Below are positions 44,041 to 54,066 of a DNA stretch of 64,000 nt, piece after piece (position 1 is the first letter of the stretch; each line of letters begins with the position of its first letter). Location: contig NW_024466459.1 in the NCBI RefSeq assembly GCF_017591425.1, forward strand, positions 6,634,001-6,698,000, in the 5' to 3' direction. The stretch comes from Ochotona curzoniae. Lineage: Eukaryota; Chordata; Mammalia; Lagomorpha; Ochotonidae. The notes beneath the pieces were generated by a model. The model searched no databases, was not told the DNA's origin, and saw only the letters and a list, made by a program, of their open reading frames with translations. The translations under genes and the position numbers were made by a program.

Positions 44041-45847
44041 AAATGAAAGTCTTTACTAATGCCTATATCTTGTAGAATGTGTCCTTTTCTTTTTTTTTTT
44101 TAAAGATTTATTTTTATTATTTTTTCATTGGAAAGGCGGATATACAGAGAGGAGAGACAGAGAGGAAGATATCCCGTCCGATGATTCACTCCCCAAGTGA
44201 GCGCAACGGGCCGATGCTATGCCGATCCGAAGCCAGGAGCCTCTTCCGGGTCTCCCACGCGGGTGCAGATTCCCAAAGCTTTGGGCCGTCCTCGACTGCC
44301 TTCCCAGGCCACAGGCAGGGAGCTGGAAGGGAAGCGGGGCTGCCGGGATTAGAACCGGCGCCCATATGGGATCCCGGGCGTGCAAGGCGAGGACCTTTAA
44401 CCACTTGCGCCACCGCGCCGGGCCCGAATGTGTCCTTTTCTTTTCTCTAATAGCTTGATGGTTTCTGGATGTGGATTTAGGTCCTTGGTCATTTAAAGCT
44501 GATTTCTGTATAAGGTAAAGGTGGGAGTCTTGTTTCTTAGTTCTGCAAGCTGATACCAATTAATCCAATAGCATTTGCTGAAGAGACCAACGTTTTTCCC
44601 TGAATTATTTTCAGTTGTCTTGTCGAAAACTACTTGGCTGCATATGTGTGGGTGCACTCGTGTGGTTTCTCCGTCTCTGTCCAGCACCAGACTGTTTCGA
44701 TCATCACTGCCCTGAGGTATGGCTTGAAGTTTGGAACTGGGATTTCTCCAGCTTTATTTTTGAATTTCTGTATCATCTTTTCCAGCTCTGAGAGGAATTT
44801 TGCTGGCATCTTAAACTGGAATGGCGTTGAATCTGCAAACTACTTCCAGTAATACATTTTGACCGTGTTGTTTTCACCTAGCCAGGAACATGATAAAATT
44901 TTCTTTTAATATCTTCTTCTATTTCTTTTTTTTTTCAGTGTTGTAGAATTGCCCTCATAAAGGTATTCTACATCTTTGGTTAGGCTTATTCCAAGGTATT
45001 TACAGTTCTTCTCCATTCTCAAAGAGGTTGTTCTTACCAGTTGTTCCTCAGCCATGGAGTTGTTTGGATGTTCCAGGGCCACTGATTTATGTTCATGGAT
45101 TCTTTACCCTACTTCCCTGTTATGAGTTCCACTAGTCTCTTCACTGAGTCACTTGGTTCCTCTATTTATTGAATCATGCTATCTGCAAACTGGGATAATT
45201 GGGCTTCCTCGTTTTCAATTTGAGTCCCGTTCATTTCTTTTTCTTACCGCATGCAATAATGAGGATTTTAATACTACATTGAGCAGCAGTGACGGACCTC
45301 AGTGAGAAAGCACAGTCTTTCCCCATTCAATATAATGCTGGTGTTTGGTTTTTCTGTATATTGAATTATTTGTGTTGTAGAATGTTACTTCTATGCCTAT
45401 CTTGCCTAGGATTTTTAGCATGAAATGGTGTTGGATTTTATCAAATGCCTTATTTGCATCTATTGAGATGATCATATGTTTTTTATCTTCATTTCATTGA
45501 TGTGGTATATTAAACCATACCTGGATGGCAGGAATAACGCCCCCCCCCCCATGATCTGACTGGTCTGATTCTGTTGGTTAGTATTTTGATGAAGGTTTTT
45601 GCGTCAATGTTTATCAGGGACATTGGTCTGCAGTTCTGTTTCTCTGTGTGCCTTCTTCGTGCCATGGTATTAAGGTGATGTTGGCTTCATAGAAAGACTT
45701 TGGAAGCACTTCCTCCCTTTCCATTGTTTTGAATAGTTTGTGAAGCATTTGGTAGAATTCAGCAGTGAAGCCGTGTGGTCCTGGGCTTTTCTTTGTTTGG
45801 GGGGATTTAATTGCTGGTCCAATCTCTGTCCTGGTTATAGGTCCTTT
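44041..45847 (-). pseudogene. L1 ORF2 fragment: reverse transcriptase and downstream
   Basis: ORF2 normally encodes an endonuclease plus reverse transcriptase that copies L1 and SINE RNA into DNA at nicked chromosomal sites. Here the reverse-transcriptase portion is recognisable from the order of its antisense words on the plus strand, such as 'TCATTGATGTGGTATATTAA' near 45494 and 'TCTATTGAGATGATCATATG' near 45459. At 45172-45189 the catalytic F/Y-A-D-D box reads F-A-D-S, losing the second aspartate. A C10 run at 45541-45550 and several frame breaks also disable it. A young C-SINE (44094-44425) lies inside. Dead pseudogene. Confidence 0.8.
44094..44425 (-). mobile_element. Very young full-length C-SINE, antisense (copy B), inside L1
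   Basis: Flanked by a long perfect duplication GAATGTGTCCTTTTCTTTT (44075-44093 and 44426-44444). The A box is the complement of CCACTTGCGCCA (44401-44412) and the B box the complement of GGGATTAGAACC (44345-44356). Same length and orientation as copy A, with a T-run (A-tail complement) on the left. The insertion point is in the L1 reverse-transcriptase region. The absence of visible decay suggests recent insertion. Confidence 0.96.
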
Positions 45848-46330
45848 CTAAGTTTCTGTCTTTGCAGTTGTACAGTAGTTAGTGGGAGTGTTAATGCAGT
45901 CCATGTCTCCCTTTAAGTCTATTGATATTTGTTTCATGTAGCTAGGTGCCCTGGCATGTGGTGTGTATACATTTATCATCGTTGTTTCTTCTTGCTGGAT
46001 GGTTCCCTTCCTCATTCTGTAGGGTCCTTCTTCATAGCCTTTAAAGCTTTTCACATTGAAGTCTATGTTATCTGGAATTAGAATGGCTATACCAACTCAT
46101 TTTTCCTTTCCATAAGCCTGGATTATTCTATTCCATTCTTTTGTTTTCAGTTTTCACACATCTTTGTTAGTGACATGTGTTTCTTCTAGGCCACAGATTG
46201 ATGGGTTCTGGTTTTTGTTGCATTCTGATAAACTGTGTCTTTTGATTGATGAGTTTGAGCCATTTGAATTTGGGCTTAATACCAACAGATAGTGAATTGC
46301 TCCTCTTATTTTAACATTGGTTTTCTCATT
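45848..46330 (-). pseudogene. L1 ORF2 fragment: endonuclease domain
   Basis: The apurinic-type endonuclease domain nicks target DNA to start L1 integration. The minus frame at 45848-46054 reads ...INVYTPHARAPSYMKQ..., the conserved strand of this domain, but the following catalytic 'GDFN'-type segment is degraded to a non-matching sequence. Further endonuclease segments lie in other phases up to 46330 ('GTTTCTTCTAGGCCACAGAT' antisense near 46180). Not functional. Confidence 0.7.
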
Positions 46331-46359
46331 GTTTGATTTAAGTTTCTTTTATGGTCTTA

Positions 46360-47212
46360 TTGAGATCTCCACTTTCTTCAATTTTTATTTTTTGGTTTGG
46401 AAGTTTTTATTTCACTGTCAAGTACAAATGGAATGTTTGCTAGATAGTTATTCTGGGCCACTAGTGTTTTCCTTTTAGAACCTATAGTATGTCACTCTAT
46501 TCTCTTTTGGCCTGTAAAGTTTCCTGTGAGAAGCCAGCTGAGTCTAGCTGCTGTTCCTCTATAAGTTGTTTCATGTTTTTTTTCATGTATATTTCAGTGT
46601 CTCTTCTTTATACTCAACCAAATAGAGCTTGGATATGATACATCATGGCAAGGACCACTTCTGCTCAAGTCTTTTCTTGGTTCTCTGTGCTTCCTGTAAT
46701 TGGTTCCCCTTCCCTTCTCCATGAAGAAGTTCTCGTTTATTATTTTGTTGAATACATCTTTCAATCTGGCTTCTCTTTCCACACTTTCAGAAACTCCCAT
46801 GACCCCTGTATTTGGCCTTTTGATGGTGTTACTTAGTTCTTGGATGGTTTTCTTGGCTTCTCTCTGTTCCCCTTCCATATTTCTGATGTCTTCCATATTT
46901 TACATGAGGTGTCTTCTAGTTCTGAAATGCTTTCTTCTGCCTCACTCATTCTGTTATTCAGACTTTCCATTCTATTTTTGACTTGCTCTAGTGTATGTTC
47001 ATTTTAAACATTTTAGTTATCGTTTATTTCAGTGTTGCTGGTATTTCCTGTGCAACATATGCCTTGAACCCCTGCATCTGCTCCTGGCTGTTTTTAAAGA
47101 GCTTTATAATGATTTTTTTTAATTCTTTATCCAGAAGTTCCTTGATGTCTTCATCAACTAATTCTGAGATTGAAATATCCCTTTGATCCTCTTTGGGGGG
47201 TGGTAATCTCAT
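46360..47212 (-). pseudogene. L1 ORF1 pseudogene: coiled coil and RNA-binding domain
   Basis: ORF1p is the RNA-binding trimeric chaperone of the L1 particle. The frame starting at an ATG near 47212 encodes an acidic/basic helical stretch (...EDIKELLDKELKKIIIKLFKNSQEQ...) typical of its coiled coil. A later frame at 46594-46896 holds the start of the RNA-recognition domain (...TIKRPNTGVMGVSES..., then ...DVFNKIINENF). The two lie in different phases and the C-terminal domain at 46360-46590 is scrambled by stops. Confidence 0.75.
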
Positions 47213-47935
47213 TCATGGTGCTTATGCCTCATCTTTTGCCCTCAGTCACTGCAGTTCGGATGAGCAGACTCTCCCACTCAGGGTCAGTTTTGAAGCTGTG
47301 TCTCATCCACAGGCCTACAGATCCATTTTGTGATCCTGTTCAGTGCCCAGTTGTTTGTGTCACTCACACCGTTCCTTCCAATGAGTTCCCGTCCTAGATT
47401 CCTGCACTGTGCTCTCGCCATGTCCTCTGCGGCCTGGGCACCTGTCACGTCTTTCTACCCCTCGTGATCCTGTGTCGTGGCCATAGCACTGTCTGCTCAG
47501 CGTTTCTCCCACTCATGCTTCCAGCAGATACCGGGACTGGGGAGACACCAGCTGTGTCTAAACTGAACCAGAGAGCTGTCGGTCTCACTCAACTCTGTTG
47601 GTGGTTTACCGATTTTTTTTTTTTCTCTTTTCTTGCACCTAGATCTGAGGATAATCTGGACTTCTTTCGGATAGAACTCATGGAATGCCAAGTCAGTATT
47701 ATTTTCCTGGTGAGAATAACAAAATGTGTTGAGCCAGAAGTGGGTTCTCTCTGAGCTTAGTGTATCTGCATGCACAGTTTGCCGCAACCCCACCAGGGGC
47801 TTTGCCACAGTACTGAAAATGCTATCAATGCCACTTATAGGGCTGGTGGAAAGCTGGGCTATGAAGTCCAGCCTCTGCTGCACCTGTCTGCAAGGGCTCT
47901 ACTGTTCTGTTTCAGCTTGCAGTTAGATTTTTTTT
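47213..47935 (-). repeat. Probable L1 5' UTR
   Basis: GC-richer DNA directly upstream of ORF1 in the L1 orientation. It has 'TCTCATTCATGGTGCTTATG' (47208-47227) at the ORF1 border and no similarity to other recognised repeats. Assignment is by position. Confidence 0.45.
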
Positions 47936-47957
47936 TTTTAATCTGCAGGAATACATC

Positions 47958-48286
47958 CAGCGCTGAGGCCTAGTGACTAAAGTCCTCGCTTTGCATGTGC
48001 CAGGATCCCATATAGAAACCAGTTCTAATCCCAGCATCCTCACTTCCCATCCAGCTCCCTGCTTGTGGCCTGGGAAAGCAGTTGAGGACAGTCCAAAGCC
48101 TTGGGACCCTGCACCTGTGTGGGAGACCTGCAGGATACTTCTGGCTCCTGGCTCCAGATTGGCTCAGCTCCAGCCATTGCGGTCACTTGGAGAATGAATC
48201 AACAGACGGAAGATCTTCCTCTCTGTTTCTCCTCCTCTCTGTATGTCTGATTTTTCAATAAAAATAAATCTTAAAAAAGAAGAAGA
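47958..48286 (+). mobile_element. C-SINE, pika-type subtype
   Basis: 'CAGCGCTGAGGCCTAGTGAC' head, 'GAGGACAGTCCAAAGCCTTG' body, 'CTGATTTTTCAATAAAAATA' tail. Low divergence relative to most copies here. Confidence 0.92.
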
Positions 48287-48419
48287 ATTTATTTGTTAAT
48301 AAAAGTAATGAGTTGGTGGTTGGATATGGGGCTAGGCATTTTACCTAAACAATGAAAAAATAAGTGGCAGAGAAGCCAGCAAAGTCATCTGACTACCCCG
48401 TGGCAATCCTCTTGTTTCC
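48287..48419. other. Short unrecognised spacer
   Basis: No supported feature. Confidence 0.5.
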
Positions 48420-48620
48420 TCCCAAGATTATCTAATTAGAGAGTAATGCTGGGAGTGTCCTTTGCCTGCAGATTAATTAGTTGATGCTTAAGCAGGTCTT
48501 TGAGCATAAAAGGCAACTTGTAAACCTGAGTATGTTCATTTGCCCCCAAGATAATGTTCATGTAATTAGTACTTTTTGCTGCTTGAACAGTCCCTCTTCT
48601 GGTACTTAAACACCCACGAG
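48420..48620. promoter_or_regulatory. Candidate enhancer: three TAATTA cores in 136 bp
   Basis: TAATTA occurs at 48433-48438 (inside palindromic CTAATTAG), 48474-48479 (TTAATTAG) and 48563-48568 (GTAATTAG). All three are followed by G, the preferred context of paired-type and related homeodomain proteins. The block is repeat-free, flanked by C-SINEs, and rich in other short conserved-looking words. Function is inferred from motif density only. Confidence 0.35.
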
Positions 48621-49149
48621 GGACAGAGAACGGGCATACCTCTGGGCATCACCACATAGGTTCAGAATCAACCACCGCAGTCTGAATTGGTCTCATCTGA
48701 TGTTTCCTAGCAAAATCAGAAACTTACCTGAAGTAAAGTTTATTAGGGGAGAAAAAAAAAAGAAAGAAAGAAAAACCTTGGCTTATTAGTACACATTAGG
48801 AAGGTATTTAATTTTCTGCGCTCAGGAAATTGACAGGACAGTTTCCTAAGCAAGAAATCATGTCCAAGTTGAAAATCATGTCATGATGCAAAGTGCTTGG
48901 CAAAATTCCCAACAGACTTTCTTACACTGTTTTCCAGGTACTGCTTACTCCCCTAGTAGAACACATAGTCAAAGCCAAGCACCTTGGCATATTTTTTTTC
49001 CCTCTTTCTATTTCCAGTTTTATCTAGCCCAAGGTTGGCATCCATTAAATGAGAAAGTCAAACAGAAAAACAAAAAGAAACTAGAATTCCTGTATATACA
49101 TAAACAACAGCAATATGCAAATATGGCTCGGTGGATAAAGAATTACCCC
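48621..49149. other. Unrecognised single-copy DNA
   Basis: A short (GAAA)n tract near 48750-48775. A 169-codon plus frame (48883-49392) runs into the next C-SINE and is not credited as a gene. Confidence 0.45.
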
Positions 49150-49480
49150 TGGGCCCAGCACTGTGGCTTAGCAGCTAAAGCCCTCGCCTTGAATGCACCA
49201 AGATCCCATATGGGCACCAGTTCTAATCCCGGCAGCTCCACTTCCCATCCAGTTCCCTGCTTGTGGCCTGGGAAAACAGTTGAGGATGACCTAAAGCCTT
49301 GGGATCCTGCACCTGTGTGGGTGACCTGGAAGAAGTTCCTGGCTCCTGGCTTCGGGTCGGCGCAACACTGGCCATTGTGGTCACTTGGGTAGTGAATCAT
49401 CAGACAGAAGATCTTCCTCTTTGTCTCTCCTCCTCTCCGTATATCTGACTTTCCAATAAAAATCAAACAAATCTTTAAAA
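49150..49480 (+). mobile_element. C-SINE, pika-type, low divergence
   Basis: Complete: head 'GGGCCCAGCACTGTGGCTTA' at 49150, B-box area 'AGTTCTAATCCCGGC', body 'GAGGATGACCTAAAGCCTTG', tail 'CTTTCCAATAAAAATCAAAC' then an A-run to about 49487. No clean target duplication was found. Confidence 0.93.
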
Positions 49481-50171
49481 AAAAATTATCTTTGTGATCC
49501 TTAATAGAATTTTGCCAAAGGACATTGAACAGCTCTGTTTCCCAGTCGAGCAGTTGTCACTGTGACAGTTGGAAGGACATTGTCCAACGCGTGTTCCGCA
49601 AAGGCTAGCACTGGAAGCAGCTGTCTTGCATTCTTCAATCAATATCGGCTTCAGATGGCCTTTGTAAGGCATAGTTTTCTCAGTCATGGAAGGCAGCAGT
49701 TGTGACGGTTAAATGGGATAATCCCAAGGCTAACCAAAAGCAACCATTTAATAAGTGTCAGCAATAGCAACGTCAGTTGACTTTTTACCAAAACAGTAAC
49801 TCAAGAGAGTGGGGAACAAATGTCAAATTGCTGAAAACATGAAAAGTTTTATCATTCCGGGACAGGAACCTTCTTTGCTAACTGATCATTCAAGTAGCAC
49901 AAAGGCAACCCTGCAGACAAGCACAGGCGTTGGGTAAGAGGCCCACGCCCTACGCTTAAGCCTTTGAGGATGTCAGACCGCTCATCATTCAGAAAGGGCT
50001 TTGAAAAGTCAGCAGCATCTGCAAAGATAGATTTCATAGTTGCTGTTTCTCCAAAGGAAAAAAAATTAAAATAATATAAGGAATTGGATATTGAAATATT
50101 ACAGTTGGTGGGGAGAACAGAATACTAACACTATTTGAACTTTTGCTCAAAGTAAGAGATACACTGACAGC
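49481..50171. other. Unrecognised DNA with a possible MIR tail at 49695-49770
   Basis: 'GACGGTTAAATGGGATAATC' near 49703 and 'CATTTAATAAGTGTCAGC' near 49747 resemble the MIR 3' end. No gene. Confidence 0.4.
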
Positions 50172-50462
50172 TAGCTTTTAGCGTAGCAAGCATGGTGCCT
50201 GGGTCCCACTTCGGAGTAGCTGAATGGAAAGCTCGCTCTGGTTTCTCATGCCAGGTTCCTGCTAATGTAGATATTCAGACTGTAGTGACAACTCAGGTCA
50301 ATGGATTCCTACTGTCCACATGGGAGACCTGCATTCCCAGCCCAGCCAGCACCGCTGTCCTGGGCATTTGGGGGAAAAGACAACAGACAGGAGATCCTGT
50401 TCTCTCTGTCTCTCTCTGTCCCTTTCACTCTTTCTCTGCACAAGTTTCAAATAAATTAAAAA
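50172..50462 (+). mobile_element. Old C-SINE
   Basis: Head near 'AAGCATGGTGCCTGGGTCCC', 'GCCAGGTTCCTGCTAATGTA' near 50249, 'GTCCACATGGGAGACCTGCA' near 50315 and a tail 'TTTCAAATAAATTAAAAACC'. Confidence 0.72.
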
Positions 50463-50465
50463 CCC

Positions 50466-50750
50466 TTAAAGTTTATTTTCATTTTATTTGCATTTGCGAC
50501 ACTGAGAAAGAGCTGCTATCTGCCGATTCACTCCCTAAATTCCTGCGCTAGGGAGAACTGGGCCAGGCTGCAGCCAGGAGCATCAGAGTCTGCTTGGTGT
50601 CTCGCGGGAGCAGAAGAGACTCAGCTTCTCAAGCCTTCACCTGCTGTGTTCCACCAGGAAGCTGGATCCGGAAGAGAAGAGCCGAGACTTGAACGGGACA
50701 CTCCAACATGAGATGCTGGCGTGGTGAGCCACAACCCCAAATGCTGTCGT
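50466..50750 (-). mobile_element. Old C-SINE, antisense, tail-to-tail with the previous copy
   Basis: Starts with tail complement 'TTTATTTTCATTTTATTTGC', then 'GAGAACTGGGCCAGGCTGCA' near 50552, 'GAAGCTGGATCCGGAAGAGA' near 50658, and head complement ending near 50750. The two tails are only a few bases apart, forming an inverted pair. Confidence 0.72.
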
Positions 50751-52156
50751 AAATGTCCACCCAATAAGTAATCAAAAACAAAAAAGAAACACTCCAGAAA
50801 TAGCAATGGATGGATACCGTACCCAAACATCAACTTGTCTTTCAGAAGACTTTTTTCTATGCCTCATTCTGAACCCTTGGATTACTTGCTAAACCCAGTT
50901 CGCCCAGCCCCCCAGATCAGCACTGCTGAGTCTGACAATGGAGAAGGCAGCCTACTCCGTATGCATTAGGCTGGACACAGAGCAGCCTGGGATCCAAAGC
51001 ACAGATGCTGAAAGGCTCTCATTGACTGGAGTGGTCCTTGCACAGGACACACAGGGGATCCATTTGGTCCCTGGACCCACAGGCAAAGTGCAGGTAGAGA
51101 ACAAGGCCTTTCCAATCCCCCACTCCCACCCCTGCAGTCTTGAGAAGGGTTTGAGCTGACTTCCCTATGCTCTCAGGCGAGACCCTACTACCCTCAGCTG
51201 GCATGGTACAAAAATGATCTTTTTGCACCTGAACTTCAATAAGATAGCTCCAAGAATCTACCTTAACCTGAGCAAAACATCTGTTTGGAGGAGATCACCA
51301 AGCCAGGCAAACAAAGCAGGTGGAAGCAGGTACAGATCCACTGCCCATCACAGAAAACAAAGCCCGAGAAAACGGCTCCTGGCTGTGCTAAATTCAGTCG
51401 ATCTGAAGTACTGGCTAACATTTTCCCCATCCTCTTTTCTGACTGAAAGCTATCTGCCTCTGCAGGAGACGAACAGGTTGCTTAAAAATGAAAAGTTAAA
51501 AAAAAAAAAAACCTTGCGAACAGACCAAAACCAGGCTTTTCTTCCTTTTAGAAAATTGGAAAGGAAATGAAAAAAATACACAACAAGCCAGCACAGCTAA
51601 ATCATGACACAAGATCCTGTGACAGTTACCACGTCATAGAGGCACTGGCAAAACAAAATAAGTACATACACAGGCACGTTCAAGTCTCAAGGACTATGAA
51701 ATTCAGAGGATTTGAAAGTGCCTGTGGGAAGTCCAGTGTCCTGTGTGAAGGTCTCGGTTTGAATGATTCAACTATGAACGTATTTCATGAAGACTGCCTG
51801 CAGACTGCTGCCCTCCCTGTCTCTTCAGCCCCGTTGGTGGGAAGCTGAGACCATCCTGCCCAGGGGCAGAAAGGCGACTTTAGGGTAGTAGGGAAAAATG
51901 CCAAACATCCACTGGAACTTGGGATTTTTCCACTTTCTTTACATGCTCGGTTGAGATCTTCACAAAATTATAAATGAAAGGACACATTATGAGCGCTTTC
52001 TTTGAAGGGGAATAGTGCAAGGGGGAAGAGTGGCAGCAAGGTCTTCCCTGGAAGTAAAAATGTTGGAGTCTGTACCAATCTCTGCAGAACATTCTGGAAT
52101 TCTCTGGGAGCTTTCTCTGCCAACAAAAAGCCCCGCCCCCCTCACTCACACACATT
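50751..52156. other. Unrecognised single-copy DNA
   Basis: Small frames on both strands with no domains. No repeats recognised between 50.75 and 52.15 kb. Confidence 0.45.
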
Positions 52157-52181
52157 CACACACACACACACACACACACAC
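52157..52181 (+). repeat. (CA)n microsatellite
   Basis: About 12 perfect CA units, preceded by a related imperfect CA-rich stretch. Confidence 0.95.
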
Positions 52182-52639
52182 CAACTCCGCATTTACTTGC
52201 AAACTTCGCAATGTGGAACCAGTGGCTGACCCCTGACTGTGGACGAGACATTGACCCTTAGGTAGGTGGAGCGATGCATTGGACTCCCCACCCCAGTCCC
52301 TGTGGAGGTGTGTGTCCCTCAGGGGCTGAGGTCCGCGTGTCTTAGAGCCCTCCCTCACCCAGGATGCACTCCTGTTAATCTTGGGGAGAGACTAAAATTT
52401 GTGTTTCTTCATGCTTAAAAGAAATTTAAAAGCTCGGAGGGGAAAAAGGCTCTTAAGTATTTTGATGAGTTAAATGTAAATGAATCAGAAACTTAGGTAT
52501 TAAATTTCCCTTGACAAGCACATCAGCTTCAAAAAAAATAGCAGAAAAAGTGTGTAGGGCTGTTAGTGTTTGAGGTTTTTCTCAAACCCAAAAGCTTGAA
52601 CGTGGACTAGAAATCCATTAGGATCGGGGAGGTTGGCCG
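52182..52639. other. Unrecognised single-copy DNA
   Basis: No supported feature. Confidence 0.5.
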
Positions 52640-52905
52640 ATCCCTGCCTTCTCTGAGACCATCAGTTATCACAAAGGGTGGAATATTTGAGGACGGTGCC
52701 CGGCTGGCTAGGCTCCAGTCACATTCCTGATGGTTCTGCTCGGCTCTCAGCAGAAGTCAAAGCCACCCACGGCTGTGCAGCCGTCCAGCCACACCGCTCG
52801 CTGGAGGCTGACCCTCAAATCTGACTTTTAAGACCAAGAAAAACTAAATAAACAATCACGGCAGACCATAAATCACTGACAAAGATATTTAGGTTTGAAA
52901 TGGCC
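52640..52905. promoter_or_regulatory. Candidate conserved non-coding element
   Basis: Repeat-free block with SOX-type words AACAAT (52850-52855) and ACAAAG (about 52879-52884), and an A-rich 'GACCATAAATCACTGAC' segment near 52864. Texture resembles conserved non-coding DNA; no alignment available. Confidence 0.22.
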
Positions 52906-53774
52906 CTCGGAAAGCACGGGGTGCCAGAGTTTGTCCCTCAAAGACTGACTCAGTTCTGGATCCTGAGCTTGCGGATCCCGGGACCTCTGATGATAAATGA
53001 CACACTAGCGAAAAGTTGGAGAGCCAGTGGAGTGTTTTTGTTTTGTTTTGAATGTCGATCCGGGGTCCGAGAGAACACCCCTGGGGCCAGAAGTCATCCC
53101 AAATCCTACAACCAGATGTGATCTCCACAAGCGTCATTTTTCAGCAGGATGCTCGAGTGTTTCCTTTCTGCTTTGTTGTGGGAAAGGACGGACTCACCAC
53201 GTGAGCACCACGGAAGGAAGTCAGAGGTAAGCGAAGCAGGTTCCAAGGCCATCCTCATCGGTCCCATTAGCTGAGGAGGGTGAGTCTCCACACTTGGGAA
53301 CAGTCTGGAACTTTCTGATGCAAGAGTACCATGTGTCCAAAGCTGTGCCCCTTCCAAGGCACAAAAGGAAATAAAGCAATCCACAAGGCAGGCAACGGGA
53401 CCAATATCAGAAATGATCAATTACAACATATTCTCAGATTCCTTCACACAATTCAACCCCCTTTCGTCTTAAACAATCAACAGCAAATCATTTCCTCCAG
53501 GCTGGTCTTATGTTCCACCCGGAGAGTCAGGATGAAAAACGGATGGCTACCCTCATGGTTTTGCCCAGGCAGGTGTAGCTGACAATGATGGCTACGCAGC
53601 CATGGGCCTTCACAGCGATCCCTAGGTCATGTGCAGTCTTTGATGCCTCTCATTTGTTTGTTCCCGTGACAGTTGCGATGCTTTCTCCTGGTATTTTTCC
53701 CCACAAGTTAGCACACCAGGCTCATTGAATGTGACCCCATATGACCACTAATTAGGATCACCTTTGGGGGAGCA
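52906..53774. other. Unrecognised single-copy DNA
   Basis: A 'GAGGTAAG' splice-donor-like word at about 53224 is not tied to a convincing exon. Overlapping frames lack domains. Confidence 0.45.
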
Positions 53775-54066
53775 TGTGTTACAGAAGAGCAGATTAAGCT
53801 ACTGCTTGGAGTGCCTGGGAACGAGTCTCATCTGCACTTTCTAGCTTCATGTCGGTGCACACACTGGGAGGCAGCAGGTGACAGCTGTGTGTGTCTGTGT
53901 GCGCACCCATGTCTGTCTGCCTGAGGCCAAATTCTGGTGCTGGCTGCGCCCTGGCCCGGTCCTGGCTGTTACAGGCATTTGAGTATTCAGGCAGGGGTGA
54001 AAGATCTCATTTTCCTCTCAATCTGTGTGTTTGTGTGTGTGTCTTTCAAATGAATAAAATATACTT
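53775..54066 (+). mobile_element. Old C-SINE, ancestral subtype
   Basis: 'GGGAGGCAGCAGGTGACAGC' near 53865, 'GCGCCCTGGCCCGGTCCTGG' near 53946, TG-rich stretch at 54024-54042 and 'CTTTCAAATGAATAAAATAT' tail. Good match in order despite decay. Confidence 0.75.

Larger units (their letters stand above)
43635..47935 (-). mobile_element. Decayed L1 LINE on the minus strand, about 3.6 kb without its insertions
   Basis: Read on the minus strand the parts occur in L1 order: 5' UTR-like DNA (47213-47935), ORF1 (46360-47212), endonuclease (45848-46330), reverse transcriptase and downstream ORF2 (43635-45847). Two C-SINEs interrupt it (43734-44040 and 44094-44425). A functional L1 is about 6-7 kb, so internal sequence and the 3' end are missing. 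Frameshifts and stops occur throughout. It can be neither autonomous nor a source of new copies. Poly-T at 47928-47939 and a C-SINE follow on the right. Confidence 0.85.

Noticed and set aside
48883..49392. 169-codon plus-strand frame
   Set aside because: Its second half is C-SINE sequence, and the first half has no domain or conservation evidence.
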